Shown piece by piece: positions 37,946 to 47,064 of a stretch of DNA of 64,000 bases. Source of the stretch: Amphritea atlantica (GTDB lineage: Bacteria; Pseudomonadota; Gammaproteobacteria; Pseudomonadales; Balneatricaceae); NCBI RefSeq assembly GCF_018860855.1, contig NZ_JAHKQE010000030.1, forward strand, positions 248,001-312,000, written 5' to 3'. The notes under the pieces were generated by a model, which was given only the letters and a program-made list of their open reading frames with translations, made no database searches and had not been told where the DNA came from. A program made the translations under genes and the position numbers. How positions within the stretch are numbered: the first letter of the stretch is position 1; every line of letters begins with the position of its first letter.

Positions 37946-37965
37946 CCAGTAGTAGACACTACTGG
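37946..37965. repeat. Inverted repeat upstream of the recombinase gene
   Basis: CCAGTAGT (37946-37953) and ACTACTGG (37958-37965) form a perfect 8-base dyad with an AGAC spacer, 66 bases before the recombinase start. It could be an operator or a recombinase binding site. Confidence 0.45.
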
Positions 37966-38031
37966 TAATGAGAGCGTCTAATCTTTATAATACAGCCTTT
38001 ATCCCGTATCGGTGATTGAGGTTTAAAGTCT

Positions 38032-39258
38032 GTGTCGAACAAAAACTTTCCCGGCTTACCCTTATTTGATTCAGCTAAGCACTTTAATCAGATCCCTCGT
38101 AATGCCACGTTTCCTGATCAATCGCCTGCGGTTGAGGACTTCGTGCTAAATGTTGCTGTTGATGATGCCTTAGATGATTATCGTTATACCAAAGACTTCC
38201 TCTGTAGCTATAGCAAAAAAAGTCGGGATACCTACGATAAATTCCGAGGTGATGCTGAACGGCTTCTCCTTTGGGCTTGGTTAATCAAAAAGCGATCCAT
38301 TGCCACATTGCGTCGTCGTGATTTGGAAGAATACATGGATTTTGTCGCCAAGCCCGACCCTCTATGGCAATCAAAACATATCGAAAAGCGCTTCTTGAGC
38401 AATAATGGTCAGCGCCAACCTAACCCTAACTGGCGGCCATTTCGTCTTGTGGGGGCCGGTATGGGCAGGCTTAATACTAAATCTTGGCAGGGTTTGTTCT
38501 CTAACCTTAGCGTGCTATTTAACTATCTTATGGCTGAGGATTATGCGCCTGGCAACCATATTCCAATTGTGAAGAAAAACTGCCCCTATCTACGTCAAGA
38601 AACCGGTATCAACACCGCTCGTCGCTTATCCGAATTGCAGTGGGAATACCTGCTCAGTGCCGCTAAATCGATGGCTGATGCTGACGCCGAACATGAAAGA
38701 ACACTGTTTGTGGTGGCCACCCTTAAATCACTTAAACTACGGATTTCAGAGCTTTCTGAACGGCCTAACTGGTTGCCGGTGATGTCCCACTTTCACCGGG
38801 ATCATGAGGGTAACTGGTGGTTTCGTACCTACGGTAAAGGTTCCAAAGAGCGGGATGTTTCAATTTCTAATGAGTATATTCAGTTTTTGCAACGATATCG
38901 CCTCCATCGAGGCCTGAGTCCCCTTCCCTCTAAAGACTCTGCTGAACCGGTCATTGAGTCCCGCGTTAAAAACCGTGGCATTGGCAGTCGTCAACTGCGC
39001 AATATTGTTGAATGGGCGCTGCAAGAAGGCTGCCATGCCCTTATTCAGGATGGCTTTGATGTTGAAGCCTCAGAGCTCCGTGCCGCTACCACCCATTGGT
39101 TAAGACACACTGGCGCGTCAATGGAAGTCGCTGCCGGTCGTAATCTTGCACATGTTCAAGCCGACCTAGGTCATGGAAGTATCAGAACTACCGATGAACT
39201 GTATGTTGATTCTGACAATATGGAACGGGCATCGAGCGCCAAAGACCAAGGGGTTTGA
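38032..39258 (+). CDS. Tyrosine recombinase / phage-type integrase
   Basis: A 408-residue site-specific recombinase. The catalytic set is complete: Arg237 (LKLRISEL), Lys269 (YGKGSKER), His355 and Arg358 (HWLRHTGAS), His381 (DLGHGS) and Tyr391 (ELYVDSD). Residues about 50-185 form the SAM-like core-binding domain. It starts with GTG, with a GAGG about 14 bases upstream. It is too long for XerC or XerD (about 300 residues) and has no neighbouring phage genes. The start lies about 0.94 kb from dif. Confidence 0.87.
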   Translation: MSNKNFPGLPLFDSAKHFNQIPRNATFPDQSPAVEDFVLNVAVDDALDDYRYTKDFLCSYSKKSRDTYDKFRGDAERLLLWAWLIKKRSIATLRRRDLEEYMDFVAKPDPLWQSKHIEKRFLSNNGQRQPNPNWRPFRLVGAGMGRLNTKSWQGLFSNLSVLFNYLMAEDYAPGNHIPIVKKNCPYLRQETGINTARRLSELQWEYLLSAAKSMADADAEHERTLFVVATLKSLKLRISELSERPNWLPVMSHFHRDHEGNWWFRTYGKGSKERDVSISNEYIQFLQRYRLHRGLSPLPSKDSAEPVIESRVKNRGIGSRQLRNIVEWALQEGCHALIQDGFDVEASELRAATTHWLRHTGASMEVAAGRNLAHVQADLGHGSIRTTDELYVDSDNMERASSAKDQGV

Positions 39259-39629
39259 TAGTCAAATAATTTACTTTATTAATCTTTATAATCATTTGAT
39301 TATATTGATCTATTAAAGTTATGAGTTGAATTTATTGGCTGTAAATTAATGATTTTGCGTTGGGGTGCTTGTTATTCTCCTAAGGCTAGCTACCCCGAGC
39401 ATTTTTAATAACGAAAAAAGGGCTTGTAACTATCGTCCTCTAGGGATCTGCCTCAACGTTTTATGCAGAACAGCACCTTTTTAAGGCCTGCTTTATGTGC
39501 GGCCTATCGTTGTTTTTTCAACAAAAACAAACATTAATAATACTATCCTTTGCCCAAGTTTCGATTGCCAAATAATGATATTCATTTAATACTATCAAAG
39601 CATGCCTTGACTAGAGCAAAGGATTCTTT
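39259..39629. other. Noncoding region after the recombinase gene
   Basis: About 370 A+T-rich bases. It holds a perfect 7-base dyad ATAATCA/TGATTAT (39288-39303) and a weak hairpin AGGCC/GGCCT followed by a T-tract (39484-39517), which might end transcription. No gene seen. Confidence 0.5.
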
Positions 39630-41846
39630 ATGTCAGAACTAGAATTATTCCATTTTTCTGAAGATTCAAGTGTCAGTGAAATGTCCGTTTCACCGTGGAA
39701 GGTGCTCAGTGTTGAGGATGATACTACCTACCAAGCCTCTCTGATTTATAGCTTAAAAGATTTGATCGTTTATGGCCGTCCAGTTGAGATGCTAACCGCA
39801 AACTCAATCAGTGAAGCCGCGCAAGTTATTTCTCATAACAATGATATCTGCGTCATCCTCCTTGATGTGGTCATGGAGGACGATGATGCGGGCCTAAGAC
39901 TGGCTGGAACTATTCGAGATGTACTGGGTAATTCAACGGTACGTATTATTCTCGTGACTGGGCAGCCAGGGATGGCACCCCGTAATGAAGTGATGGCTCA
40001 GTACGATATCGATGAATACTGGAATAAATCTGATCTAGTACGGGATACGCTGCATACCGTCGTCAGCAGTCATATCCGTACGTGGCGCTATCTTTCAGAA
40101 CTCATTGAGGCTAAGCAAGGCTTACAGATGCTGGTTGATGCAGCACGCAGCATCAGTAATAAGCAAAACTTAACCAGTTTCACAGAAACTGTCCTCAATG
40201 AAATCGGCCATATCATTGGGATCCAGCAAGGCGGCATTGTTTGCTTCTCTTATCAGGGTGACCAATTCTCTCCTGACGCCCGAATCCTCGCTGTCAGTGG
40301 TAGCTTTAATGTATCTGATCGAAAATATAAAAGCCTTGGCGAGCTTAAACTTGAAGAATATCACCCAGCATTTACTATCGCTTCTGCCGAGCGCCGCCAT
40401 CTATTCGATGAGCATTTCACCGTACTGCATTTCGATACACCAAAAGTCGACACGACGCATTATATGTTGTTGGTGCGTACCAGTAACAAACTCACCGACC
40501 GTCATATAAATCTGCTGCAAGTCTTCTGTGAAAATATCAACAGTGGCTTTACTGCAGTAGCGTTGGTGAACCGTTTAACAGATCTTGCTTATCGTGATCA
40601 GGTGTTGAAATCCTATAACCGTAATTGGCTGTTACGTGAGTTATCCATTATGACTCAAGAGGATAAGCAGCAAAGTGAACTGGTAGTCGTCGTTATTAAC
40701 GACTTTACAGGCATGATGGTGACCTTTGGTGAGCGTTACTGTGAAGATATTTTAGCTGCCCTGCTCCGCAACATTTACACGCTCTACCCTCATAATGCGA
40801 TTGCCCGGACCGGCGACTGCACCTTTGCTACGCTACTGGGTAAAGATAAAGCCTTGAGTGAAGCCCATTTACTCGACATGATTGACCAACGATTGACTCT
40901 AAATAATACCATCCATCGATTAACCTTAACGGCCGCTCGCATCGACCTCAGTATGCTGACGGAGCTGAAGGCAGAGCAGATTCTACAACTCTCTGAATCG
41001 ACCGTTAATATGGCGCACCTTAAGGGCCTGCGGGTGATTAACTATGAGCCAGATATATTAGGCTCAATTTTGGCCAGCCACCACCTGTTAATGGATCTTC
41101 ATAATGCAATTGACCACCATGAGTTTTTCATTATGTTGCAGCCAAAGGTACATATGGACAGTGGTAAGGTGGCAGGTTTCGAAGCCTTGCTGCGCTGGCG
41201 TAAGTCGGATGGTCAGGTTATCCCTCCGGATCGTTTTATTCCTCTCGCTGAAACCGCAGGTCTGATTAGTCATCTTGATCTCGAAGCCGCCAAGCAAACC
41301 ATCGCGGCAGCCACCCTATTACAGCAAGCGGGTTTTAACTTGCCAATATCCTTCAATGCGAGCTGTACCGATTTAAACCAGAAAGATTATGTCGATGCTT
41401 TACTCAAAATGATTGTCGAGAGTGGTCTTGATGGCCGCCTGCTTGATATCGAAGTGACTGAATCGAGCACCATGCTAAATTATGAGTTTATTAACCCGAT
41501 TCTTAAGCAGTTTTCTGATCGAGGTATTGGCGTCAGTATTGATGATTTTGGCACTGGCTACTCGTCTCTTGCTCATGTGGCCAATCTTGCTGCAACCACT
41601 TTGAAAATTGATAAAAGCTTTATTGACCACCTAGGTGAAAATAGTGCCGGCGACCACCTAGTTGAAATGGTGGTTCAACTAGGTGAGCAGTTTGGTTTTG
41701 CTATTGTAGCCGAAGGTGTTGAAACGGAAATTCAACGGCAGCACTTGTTGAGTCGAGGGTGTCAGATCGCCCAAGGATATCTATTTGCCCATCCGATGCC
41801 GGTCAATGAGGCCCTTGAATGGCTAAGGTCACAGTCGAACCTATGA
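39630..41846 (+). CDS. Response regulator with DUF3369, degenerate GGDEF and EAL domains
   Basis: A 738-residue signalling protein. Order: receiver (VLSVEDDTTYQ, phospho-Asp in VILLDVVMEDDD), DUF3369/GAF-like region (about 160-320), a GGDEF domain whose signature is degraded to RTGDCTFATLLG, and a C-terminal EAL domain with GFEALLRWR, DIEVTES, SIDDFGTGYSS, KIDKSF and VAEGVET. The EAL catalytic residues appear intact and the cyclase ones do not, so it should degrade c-di-GMP under receiver control. The next gene, a histidine kinase, overlaps it and is the likely partner. Confidence 0.9.
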   Translation: MSELELFHFSEDSSVSEMSVSPWKVLSVEDDTTYQASLIYSLKDLIVYGRPVEMLTANSISEAAQVISHNNDICVILLDVVMEDDDAGLRLAGTIRDVLGNSTVRIILVTGQPGMAPRNEVMAQYDIDEYWNKSDLVRDTLHTVVSSHIRTWRYLSELIEAKQGLQMLVDAARSISNKQNLTSFTETVLNEIGHIIGIQQGGIVCFSYQGDQFSPDARILAVSGSFNVSDRKYKSLGELKLEEYHPAFTIASAERRHLFDEHFTVLHFDTPKVDTTHYMLLVRTSNKLTDRHINLLQVFCENINSGFTAVALVNRLTDLAYRDQVLKSYNRNWLLRELSIMTQEDKQQSELVVVVINDFTGMMVTFGERYCEDILAALLRNIYTLYPHNAIARTGDCTFATLLGKDKALSEAHLLDMIDQRLTLNNTIHRLTLTAARIDLSMLTELKAEQILQLSESTVNMAHLKGLRVINYEPDILGSILASHHLLMDLHNAIDHHEFFIMLQPKVHMDSGKVAGFEALLRWRKSDGQVIPPDRFIPLAETAGLISHLDLEAAKQTIAAATLLQQAGFNLPISFNASCTDLNQKDYVDALLKMIVESGLDGRLLDIEVTESSTMLNYEFINPILKQFSDRGIGVSIDDFGTGYSSLAHVANLAATTLKIDKSFIDHLGENSAGDHLVEMVVQLGEQFGFAIVAEGVETEIQRQHLLSRGCQIAQGYLFAHPMPVNEALEWLRSQSNL

Positions 41847-43765
41847 GCAGATCGGCCTCAACCGTTGACACAGCCCAAGCGGGTGATGTTCAGATATGGC
41901 TGAAACGGTTTAATCGTAAACGTCTGACCTTTGCCGCCGCATTGATCATTTTTACACTACTCTGCGCCGTGATGCTATACAACAATATCAAAGAGGAACG
42001 CATCACGGCGCTTCGAGAACAGCATGAAGAGCAGATCACCCTTGCTGTTATTGATATTAACCGTGAACTAGGTGATATACGTAATATTTTGCGGTTGCTC
42101 TCTACCGATAGGGATGTATTAGATGGTTTATCCAGGCCCTCCGCCGACATCGACCGCATTGCGACAGTTTTCAATCAGTTTGGTCGAGCGGTTGATCATC
42201 TATTACAGGTCCGCTGGCTCGATAACCAAGGTTATGAACGTGTCAGAGTCAATATCAATGATGGCAAAACTGAAGTCGTGCCAGCCAATGCGTTACAGGA
42301 TAAGAGCGATCGATATTACTTCCAGAACGCCATGCAGGTGCTCCCGCCTGACATCTATATCTCTCCGATAGACTTAAATATAGAAAACGGCCAAATCGTC
42401 AAGCCTTTCCAGCCTGTGGTACGCATTGGTTTTCAAACTAGCGAAGCGGATGGATTGCAGTCCGGCGTATTACTGATTAATTACGATCTATCAAAGCTGA
42501 TCGCGCAAATTAGAGCATTGAGTACCGAACATGCTGAGATTATGTTGGTGGACGCTTGGGGGAACTGGTTAGAACACCCCAATGCCGATCTTGAATGGGG
42601 CGCACTGCTAGGCCAGCCCAACAATAGTCTTAAACTAACAGATCCACTGCTCTGGTCACGTATTAGTGATGAGAAGAGCATCATCCTCCAACCCTACAAC
42701 GGTGAGCTATATAGTTCCCGGCGAATCACCCTCTCCACTAACGATTCGCCTGAGGTGGCTGAAAACATTTATATGGTGGTCTGTACCCCAGGCGATACGG
42801 TGGATGATATCCAATCGGCGGCGCTTCAACCTTCCCTATTACTCGGATTGTTTATTCTTCTTGTTGGCGGTCGTATATTGTTGCGTGATTTCAGTATGCA
42901 AAATAGCCTGCATGATTTGACCCAAACACTGGAGTATGAAAAACATGAACTTAAGCTACTAAATGACGAGTTAGACAATTCATTATCACGCCAGCAGTTA
43001 TTACAAAACGAGCTAGTCGAAACCCGTAAATTATCGTCATTGGGAATGATGGTTGCTGGGGTTGCGCATGAGCTTAATACGCCGATCGGCGGTGCCGTTA
43101 TTGCTAACTCAAGTTTACAAAGCGGGCATGACTCGTTGAAACAGTCGGTCAATGAAGGCCTGAGCCGCCAAGCGCTCGATAACTATCTAACCAACACCGA
43201 TGAAGGGTTAAAGCTGGTCGATACCAACTTGAAACGGGCTGCCGGTCTAGTTAAGAGCTTTAAGCGATTGGCGCTGGATCGTGCGAATGAAGAGATTCTG
43301 ACGTTCAACCTTACTCAAGTTGTTAACGATCTATTCTGCACTCTCACCCCTAAAATTAAAGAATCCAATACCCGAATAATTAACCATGTTGAAACTGAAA
43401 TCACTCTGCGTGGCTATCCTGGTATCGTTTCTCAGATTTTACAAAACCTCATTATTAACGCGCTAACCTACGGCACTGCAGACATGCAAAGTGGTGAAAT
43501 ACTCTTAGATGCCAAACTTACGAATGGTTGGGTCGTTATCACCGTGACGGATAATGGTAATGGGGTCGCCCCAGAGTTAAGGGATAGTTTGTTTGATCCC
43601 TTCGTCACCAGCGGTCGTGGTTTGGGTCATACCGGATTAGGGTTACACCTAGTGCATCAATGGGTGACGGATTTAATGCATGGCCGGATTAATGTTGAAT
43701 ACCCTGACGTTGGCGGCACCCGCTTCGTTATCGAACTGCCGCAACAAATAGAAGCGACGACGTAG
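41819..43765 (+). CDS. Membrane sensor histidine kinase
   Basis: A 648-residue kinase with a TM helix near residues 35-55, a ~250-residue periplasmic CACHE-like sensor, a second TM at about 335-355, a coiled coil, the H-box VAGVAHELNTPIGG, an N-box with intact Asn (LIINAL) and G boxes VTDNGNGVAPE and GHTGLGLHLV. It overlaps the preceding EAL regulator by 28 bases. The ATG at 41819 has a GAGG seven bases upstream; an ATG at 41843 overlapping the stop as ATGA is the alternative. The pair probably forms one two-component c-di-GMP system. Confidence 0.9.
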   Translation: MAKVTVEPMSRSASTVDTAQAGDVQIWLKRFNRKRLTFAAALIIFTLLCAVMLYNNIKEERITALREQHEEQITLAVIDINRELGDIRNILRLLSTDRDVLDGLSRPSADIDRIATVFNQFGRAVDHLLQVRWLDNQGYERVRVNINDGKTEVVPANALQDKSDRYYFQNAMQVLPPDIYISPIDLNIENGQIVKPFQPVVRIGFQTSEADGLQSGVLLINYDLSKLIAQIRALSTEHAEIMLVDAWGNWLEHPNADLEWGALLGQPNNSLKLTDPLLWSRISDEKSIILQPYNGELYSSRRITLSTNDSPEVAENIYMVVCTPGDTVDDIQSAALQPSLLLGLFILLVGGRILLRDFSMQNSLHDLTQTLEYEKHELKLLNDELDNSLSRQQLLQNELVETRKLSSLGMMVAGVAHELNTPIGGAVIANSSLQSGHDSLKQSVNEGLSRQALDNYLTNTDEGLKLVDTNLKRAAGLVKSFKRLALDRANEEILTFNLTQVVNDLFCTLTPKIKESNTRIINHVETEITLRGYPGIVSQILQNLIINALTYGTADMQSGEILLDAKLTNGWVVITVTDNGNGVAPELRDSLFDPFVTSGRGLGHTGLGLHLVHQWVTDLMHGRINVEYPDVGGTRFVIELPQQIEATT

Positions 43766-43792
43766 TCTTCGTCATAATCCGTGCTGGATTAT

Positions 43793-43861
43793 TAGTAGGA
43801 GTCCCTTCTAGGGGCGATACAGCCCTAATCAGGCTCTTCGCGGCTGAAGATGCTCCTACTA
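43793..43861. repeat. REPIN-like palindromic element
   Basis: A 69-base element bounded by TAGTAGGAG (43793-43801) and CTCCTACTA (43853-43861), with internal CCCTTCTAGGG and a GATACAGCCCTAATCAGG centre. The GTAGGAG...CTCCTAC ends and CCCTAATC middle strongly resemble REP/REPIN elements of Pseudomonas and relatives. It sits 27 bases after the kinase gene. No other copy and no RAYT transposase is seen in this window. Confidence 0.75.
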
Positions 43862-43946
43862 ACAATATCAATGAGAGGCTCCCTACATAACGTCCTAGCT
43901 ACTGATTTGAGTTGGTTATTGAAGAGTCATATTCAACTCAGCCTAC

Positions 43947-46280
43947 TCAGGAAAACTCTATTCGGTTGCGGCCTTTCTGTTTAGCACGGTACATCGCACC
44001 ATCTGCCTCTGAAATGATGTGATTGATAGTTTGGCTACTATTGTGACCTGATTCGAAATTGACTGTTGTTACGCCAAAGGATGCAGTCACTGAAATCGTT
44101 ATTTTGCTGTCCAGCGCGATAGATAGTGATTCTATCGCTAGGCGTAATCGTTCGGCTGTCTGTCCTGCTGCCTCTGCATTGGCTTGCATGAGTAATACGA
44201 CAAACTCTTCTCCGCCTAAACGGGAAAGAATGTCAGTTTCGCGAAGGGTATTTTGACTGATATCGGCAATTTTCTGCAGCACGAGATCACCGATAGCGTG
44301 TCCATAGGTATCGTTGACCTGTTTGAAATGATCCAAATCGAACATGATCAATGACAGTTGATTATTATAACGGCTGGCAATAGTCAGTTCGCGGTTCGCC
44401 AACTCGAAGAAATAACGCCGGTTGATTAGTTGGGTCAAGAAATCAAAGCGGGCCTGTTTTTCAAGTTTTTTCTCCATCTCATGGTGTAGCGTTACATCCC
44501 GCCCAATAGCGAGTGCCCCAGTTCCGGTATCATGCTCCTCAGCCACAATACTAAACATTAAATAACGTTGACCAGAGCCGGTGGGAATCTTAATTTCCAC
44601 TTGTTGAGGAGTGCCGTTACTAATGACATCGCGGATGACTGAGTGGTAGTTTTCAAGAAAGCTGTTATCCGCGTTTGGTATATAGGCAAAGGTGAAAAGT
44701 GCGTCGAAGTTGGGGTTGGTATAGATCAACTTGTCATCATGATCATAACGGGCAATAGCATCCGGGGCGTTTTCCGCCAAACTGCGATAAGCGAGCTCTC
44801 GTCGGCTTAACTCCTCATGATTATGAATATTTTCAATGGCCAGCGCGGCTAGATTAGCGGCAAAGGATATGCGCTCAATATCATCGCCATTCGGTGTGCT
44901 AGGGGTTCTATGGTAGATCGCAAAGCTGCCGAGCACTTTACCGTTAGAGGAAATAATCGGCTCAGACCAACAGGAGCCAAGACCTGCACTCGCGGCCAGC
45001 TCGCGATAGGGTGTCCAATACCAGTGAGTACTGATATCTTCGACAATAATGCGCCTGCCGAAAAAAGCAGCGGTACCGCAGGAGCCGACGCCCTCGCCTA
45101 TTTCAATACCATGAATTGCATCACTATAGAAACTCGGCAGGTTTGGGGCGGCGCAGCTTAACAGGTGTTTTCCTTCAGTATCTAATAGCAGAACACTGCA
45201 AAGAGTATCCGGAGCGTCAGATTCGATATCGGTGATCAACTGATACATTATGTCATTAAGTTCTTCACCTTTAGTCACCCGTCGTAACATTTTATTTTGG
45301 GTGATGCTTCGCTGTTCACTACGCCATTTTTCGGTGATATCGGTGCAGTTATAAAGGTGTTTATTGTTGACCAGCGATACCTGTGATGAGATACGTTTAG
45401 TACTGCCATCCTTACAATGAACAGTACTTTCTGCAGTATAGAGGCTACTGCAGCCACAGCTATTATCTGCTTGTTCTTGAAACCATTGTTTCCAACTTGA
45501 CTCATACTTTCGGCGATATTCAGAGTCAGGATACGCTTTTTCATGCCAAACTTTCGTGTTAGGCAGGTCCTCTAAGGTATATCCAAGCATACGCACGAAA
45601 GTGTGATTCACATATTCGATCGAGCCCTGTGCATCGCACCAACTGATACCGATTGGGGAGTTGTCCAGCAGATCCGTTATTTCAATGCGCTGCTCTTTAC
45701 ACTGTTTGAGCGCCTGTTGAAGGTTTTGCTCTCTCATACTACTGAGGGTGCTGTTCGCTAGCGCGGTGGTCACTTGGGCCATATGCTTAAGCTGTTTTTT
45801 AACTCGCTCTTTCGATATTACCGGAATTTTCTGAATCGCGGCGATATAGGTGTCTTTATCGAAGCCATAAGCTTTAGCTTGTTGTTCAAAACGCTTTAGA
45901 TCTGGCGCTTCATTTAACAGCTGGCCCATATAAAGAATTGCAATCGGTTGATCTTTGATAATGATGGGAATGGCATAGTCATACAGACCATTTTTATAGA
46001 GGGAATAGCTCAGTTGTTGCTTAGCTTGTTCAAGTAGGCTGTGATAACGTGCGTTACAGCATCGACTGCTAGCTTCATTCGTGCGGTGAAAATAGCGACA
46101 GGCATCAGTCCAGCCCGCCTTTGCCAATGTCTCCCCTGTCGGCGCCATTAAGCTATTGGGTATGCCCGTCGCTTGATAGTAGCCTTCCAGAATTTCGGCA
46201 AAGCTGGGGATATCGATTAACTCTTCGATGCGGTAAGTATTGATGGAGCCGGTAGCCGAAATTCTGTTCATTGATGACAT
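43947..46280 (-). CDS. Diguanylate cyclase with PocR, PAS, GAF and PAS domains
   Basis: A 777-residue soluble cyclase. Order: N-terminal PocR ligand-binding domain (residues about 15-185, with ACRYFHRTNEASSRCC cysteines), PAS (GISWCDAQGSIEYVNHTF), GAF (about 330-480), PAS (IARYDHDDKLIYTNPNF), and GGDEF with an intact RLGGEEFVVLL motif and FDLDHFKQVNDTYGH. It should make c-di-GMP, opposing the phosphodiesterase encoded at 39630. There is no membrane segment. Confidence 0.92.
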   Translation of the reverse strand: MSSMNRISATGSINTYRIEELIDIPSFAEILEGYYQATGIPNSLMAPTGETLAKAGWTDACRYFHRTNEASSRCCNARYHSLLEQAKQQLSYSLYKNGLYDYAIPIIIKDQPIAILYMGQLLNEAPDLKRFEQQAKAYGFDKDTYIAAIQKIPVISKERVKKQLKHMAQVTTALANSTLSSMREQNLQQALKQCKEQRIEITDLLDNSPIGISWCDAQGSIEYVNHTFVRMLGYTLEDLPNTKVWHEKAYPDSEYRRKYESSWKQWFQEQADNSCGCSSLYTAESTVHCKDGSTKRISSQVSLVNNKHLYNCTDITEKWRSEQRSITQNKMLRRVTKGEELNDIMYQLITDIESDAPDTLCSVLLLDTEGKHLLSCAAPNLPSFYSDAIHGIEIGEGVGSCGTAAFFGRRIIVEDISTHWYWTPYRELAASAGLGSCWSEPIISSNGKVLGSFAIYHRTPSTPNGDDIERISFAANLAALAIENIHNHEELSRRELAYRSLAENAPDAIARYDHDDKLIYTNPNFDALFTFAYIPNADNSFLENYHSVIRDVISNGTPQQVEIKIPTGSGQRYLMFSIVAEEHDTGTGALAIGRDVTLHHEMEKKLEKQARFDFLTQLINRRYFFELANRELTIASRYNNQLSLIMFDLDHFKQVNDTYGHAIGDLVLQKIADISQNTLRETDILSRLGGEEFVVLLMQANAEAAGQTAERLRLAIESLSIALDSKITISVTASFGVTTVNFESGHNSSQTINHIISEADGAMYRAKQKGRNRIEFS

Positions 46281-47064
46281 CTCATTGAAACCATCCTGGC
46301 AGACATTTTGTAGCGGATGAGTCAGCAGCGATTAGTGTTTCATGCATCTGACTTACTCCAAGCTTATGCACCTAGATAAAGGAGGTCAATCACGAAAATA
46401 TGTTCATTTTTGTGTTTTTACCTAATGTGCCCATCAGCTTTTACAGAACGTTATAAATAGAGCCGAAAAAATCAAGTTAACTCTCTATTATTAAATGAAT
46501 AAAATATTTGATCTGATGGATTTATTGCCTTTCTAGCTATTATTTTTCAGCGTTTCCGGCGACTAGATATATATCCTATTTTGTGGATACAGAGATATTT
46601 CTGCTGCAAATGTTAGTATTTGCAGTCAATGCTGATGAATATAAAAAAACAAAAATAGGAATTTATCCTAGAGACAATATTACCTTTTGTTTCTATTATT
46701 GCGCACATGTTCAGGGCAGTCAGGGATTTGATTGCAGAGCTCAGCAGAGTAGCCAGGGGGATTGCAGGACGCATCGGTTACAAGGAAATGGATTGCTGAA
46801 AGAGGAAGCTAGGTATGGACACTATCACTTCCTTGTTTTTTTTTGCCTATAAATCGCGTTAAAACTGCCGCTAGCAGTATCACTCATTCTAACGCTTTCC
46901 TACCTCACCCTCGCCTTTTCCGTTTATCTATTCAAGCTATCCACCCAAGCCGTACTCGCTTTATCATTTTGGCTCGATCTTATTTTATGCAATGCGCTTC
47001 TCTCCTTTTTTATATCGGCGACATGCTGAGCATCATCAATGCCACTCAGCCCTAGCGATGCTAG
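46281..47064. other. Noncoding region between the cyclase and ycjF
   Basis: About 780 bases. Two short plus-strand frames (46583-46852 and 46843-47055) overlap each other, lack ribosome sites and do not resemble proteins. I see no gene, repeat or RNA here. Confidence 0.5.

Larger units (their letters stand above)
36692..38031. other. 1.3-kb noncoding region around dif
   Basis: The longest stretch without a convincing gene in the window. An 80-codon frame at 37191-37433 has no ribosome site or family resemblance. The region holds the dif site (37064-37091) and an 8-base dyad near the recombinase gene (37946-37965). Confidence 0.6.

Noticed and set aside
46583-47055. Two overlapping short plus-strand frames
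   Set aside because: They overlap each other, lack ribosome sites, and their products look like random translation of A+T-rich DNA.
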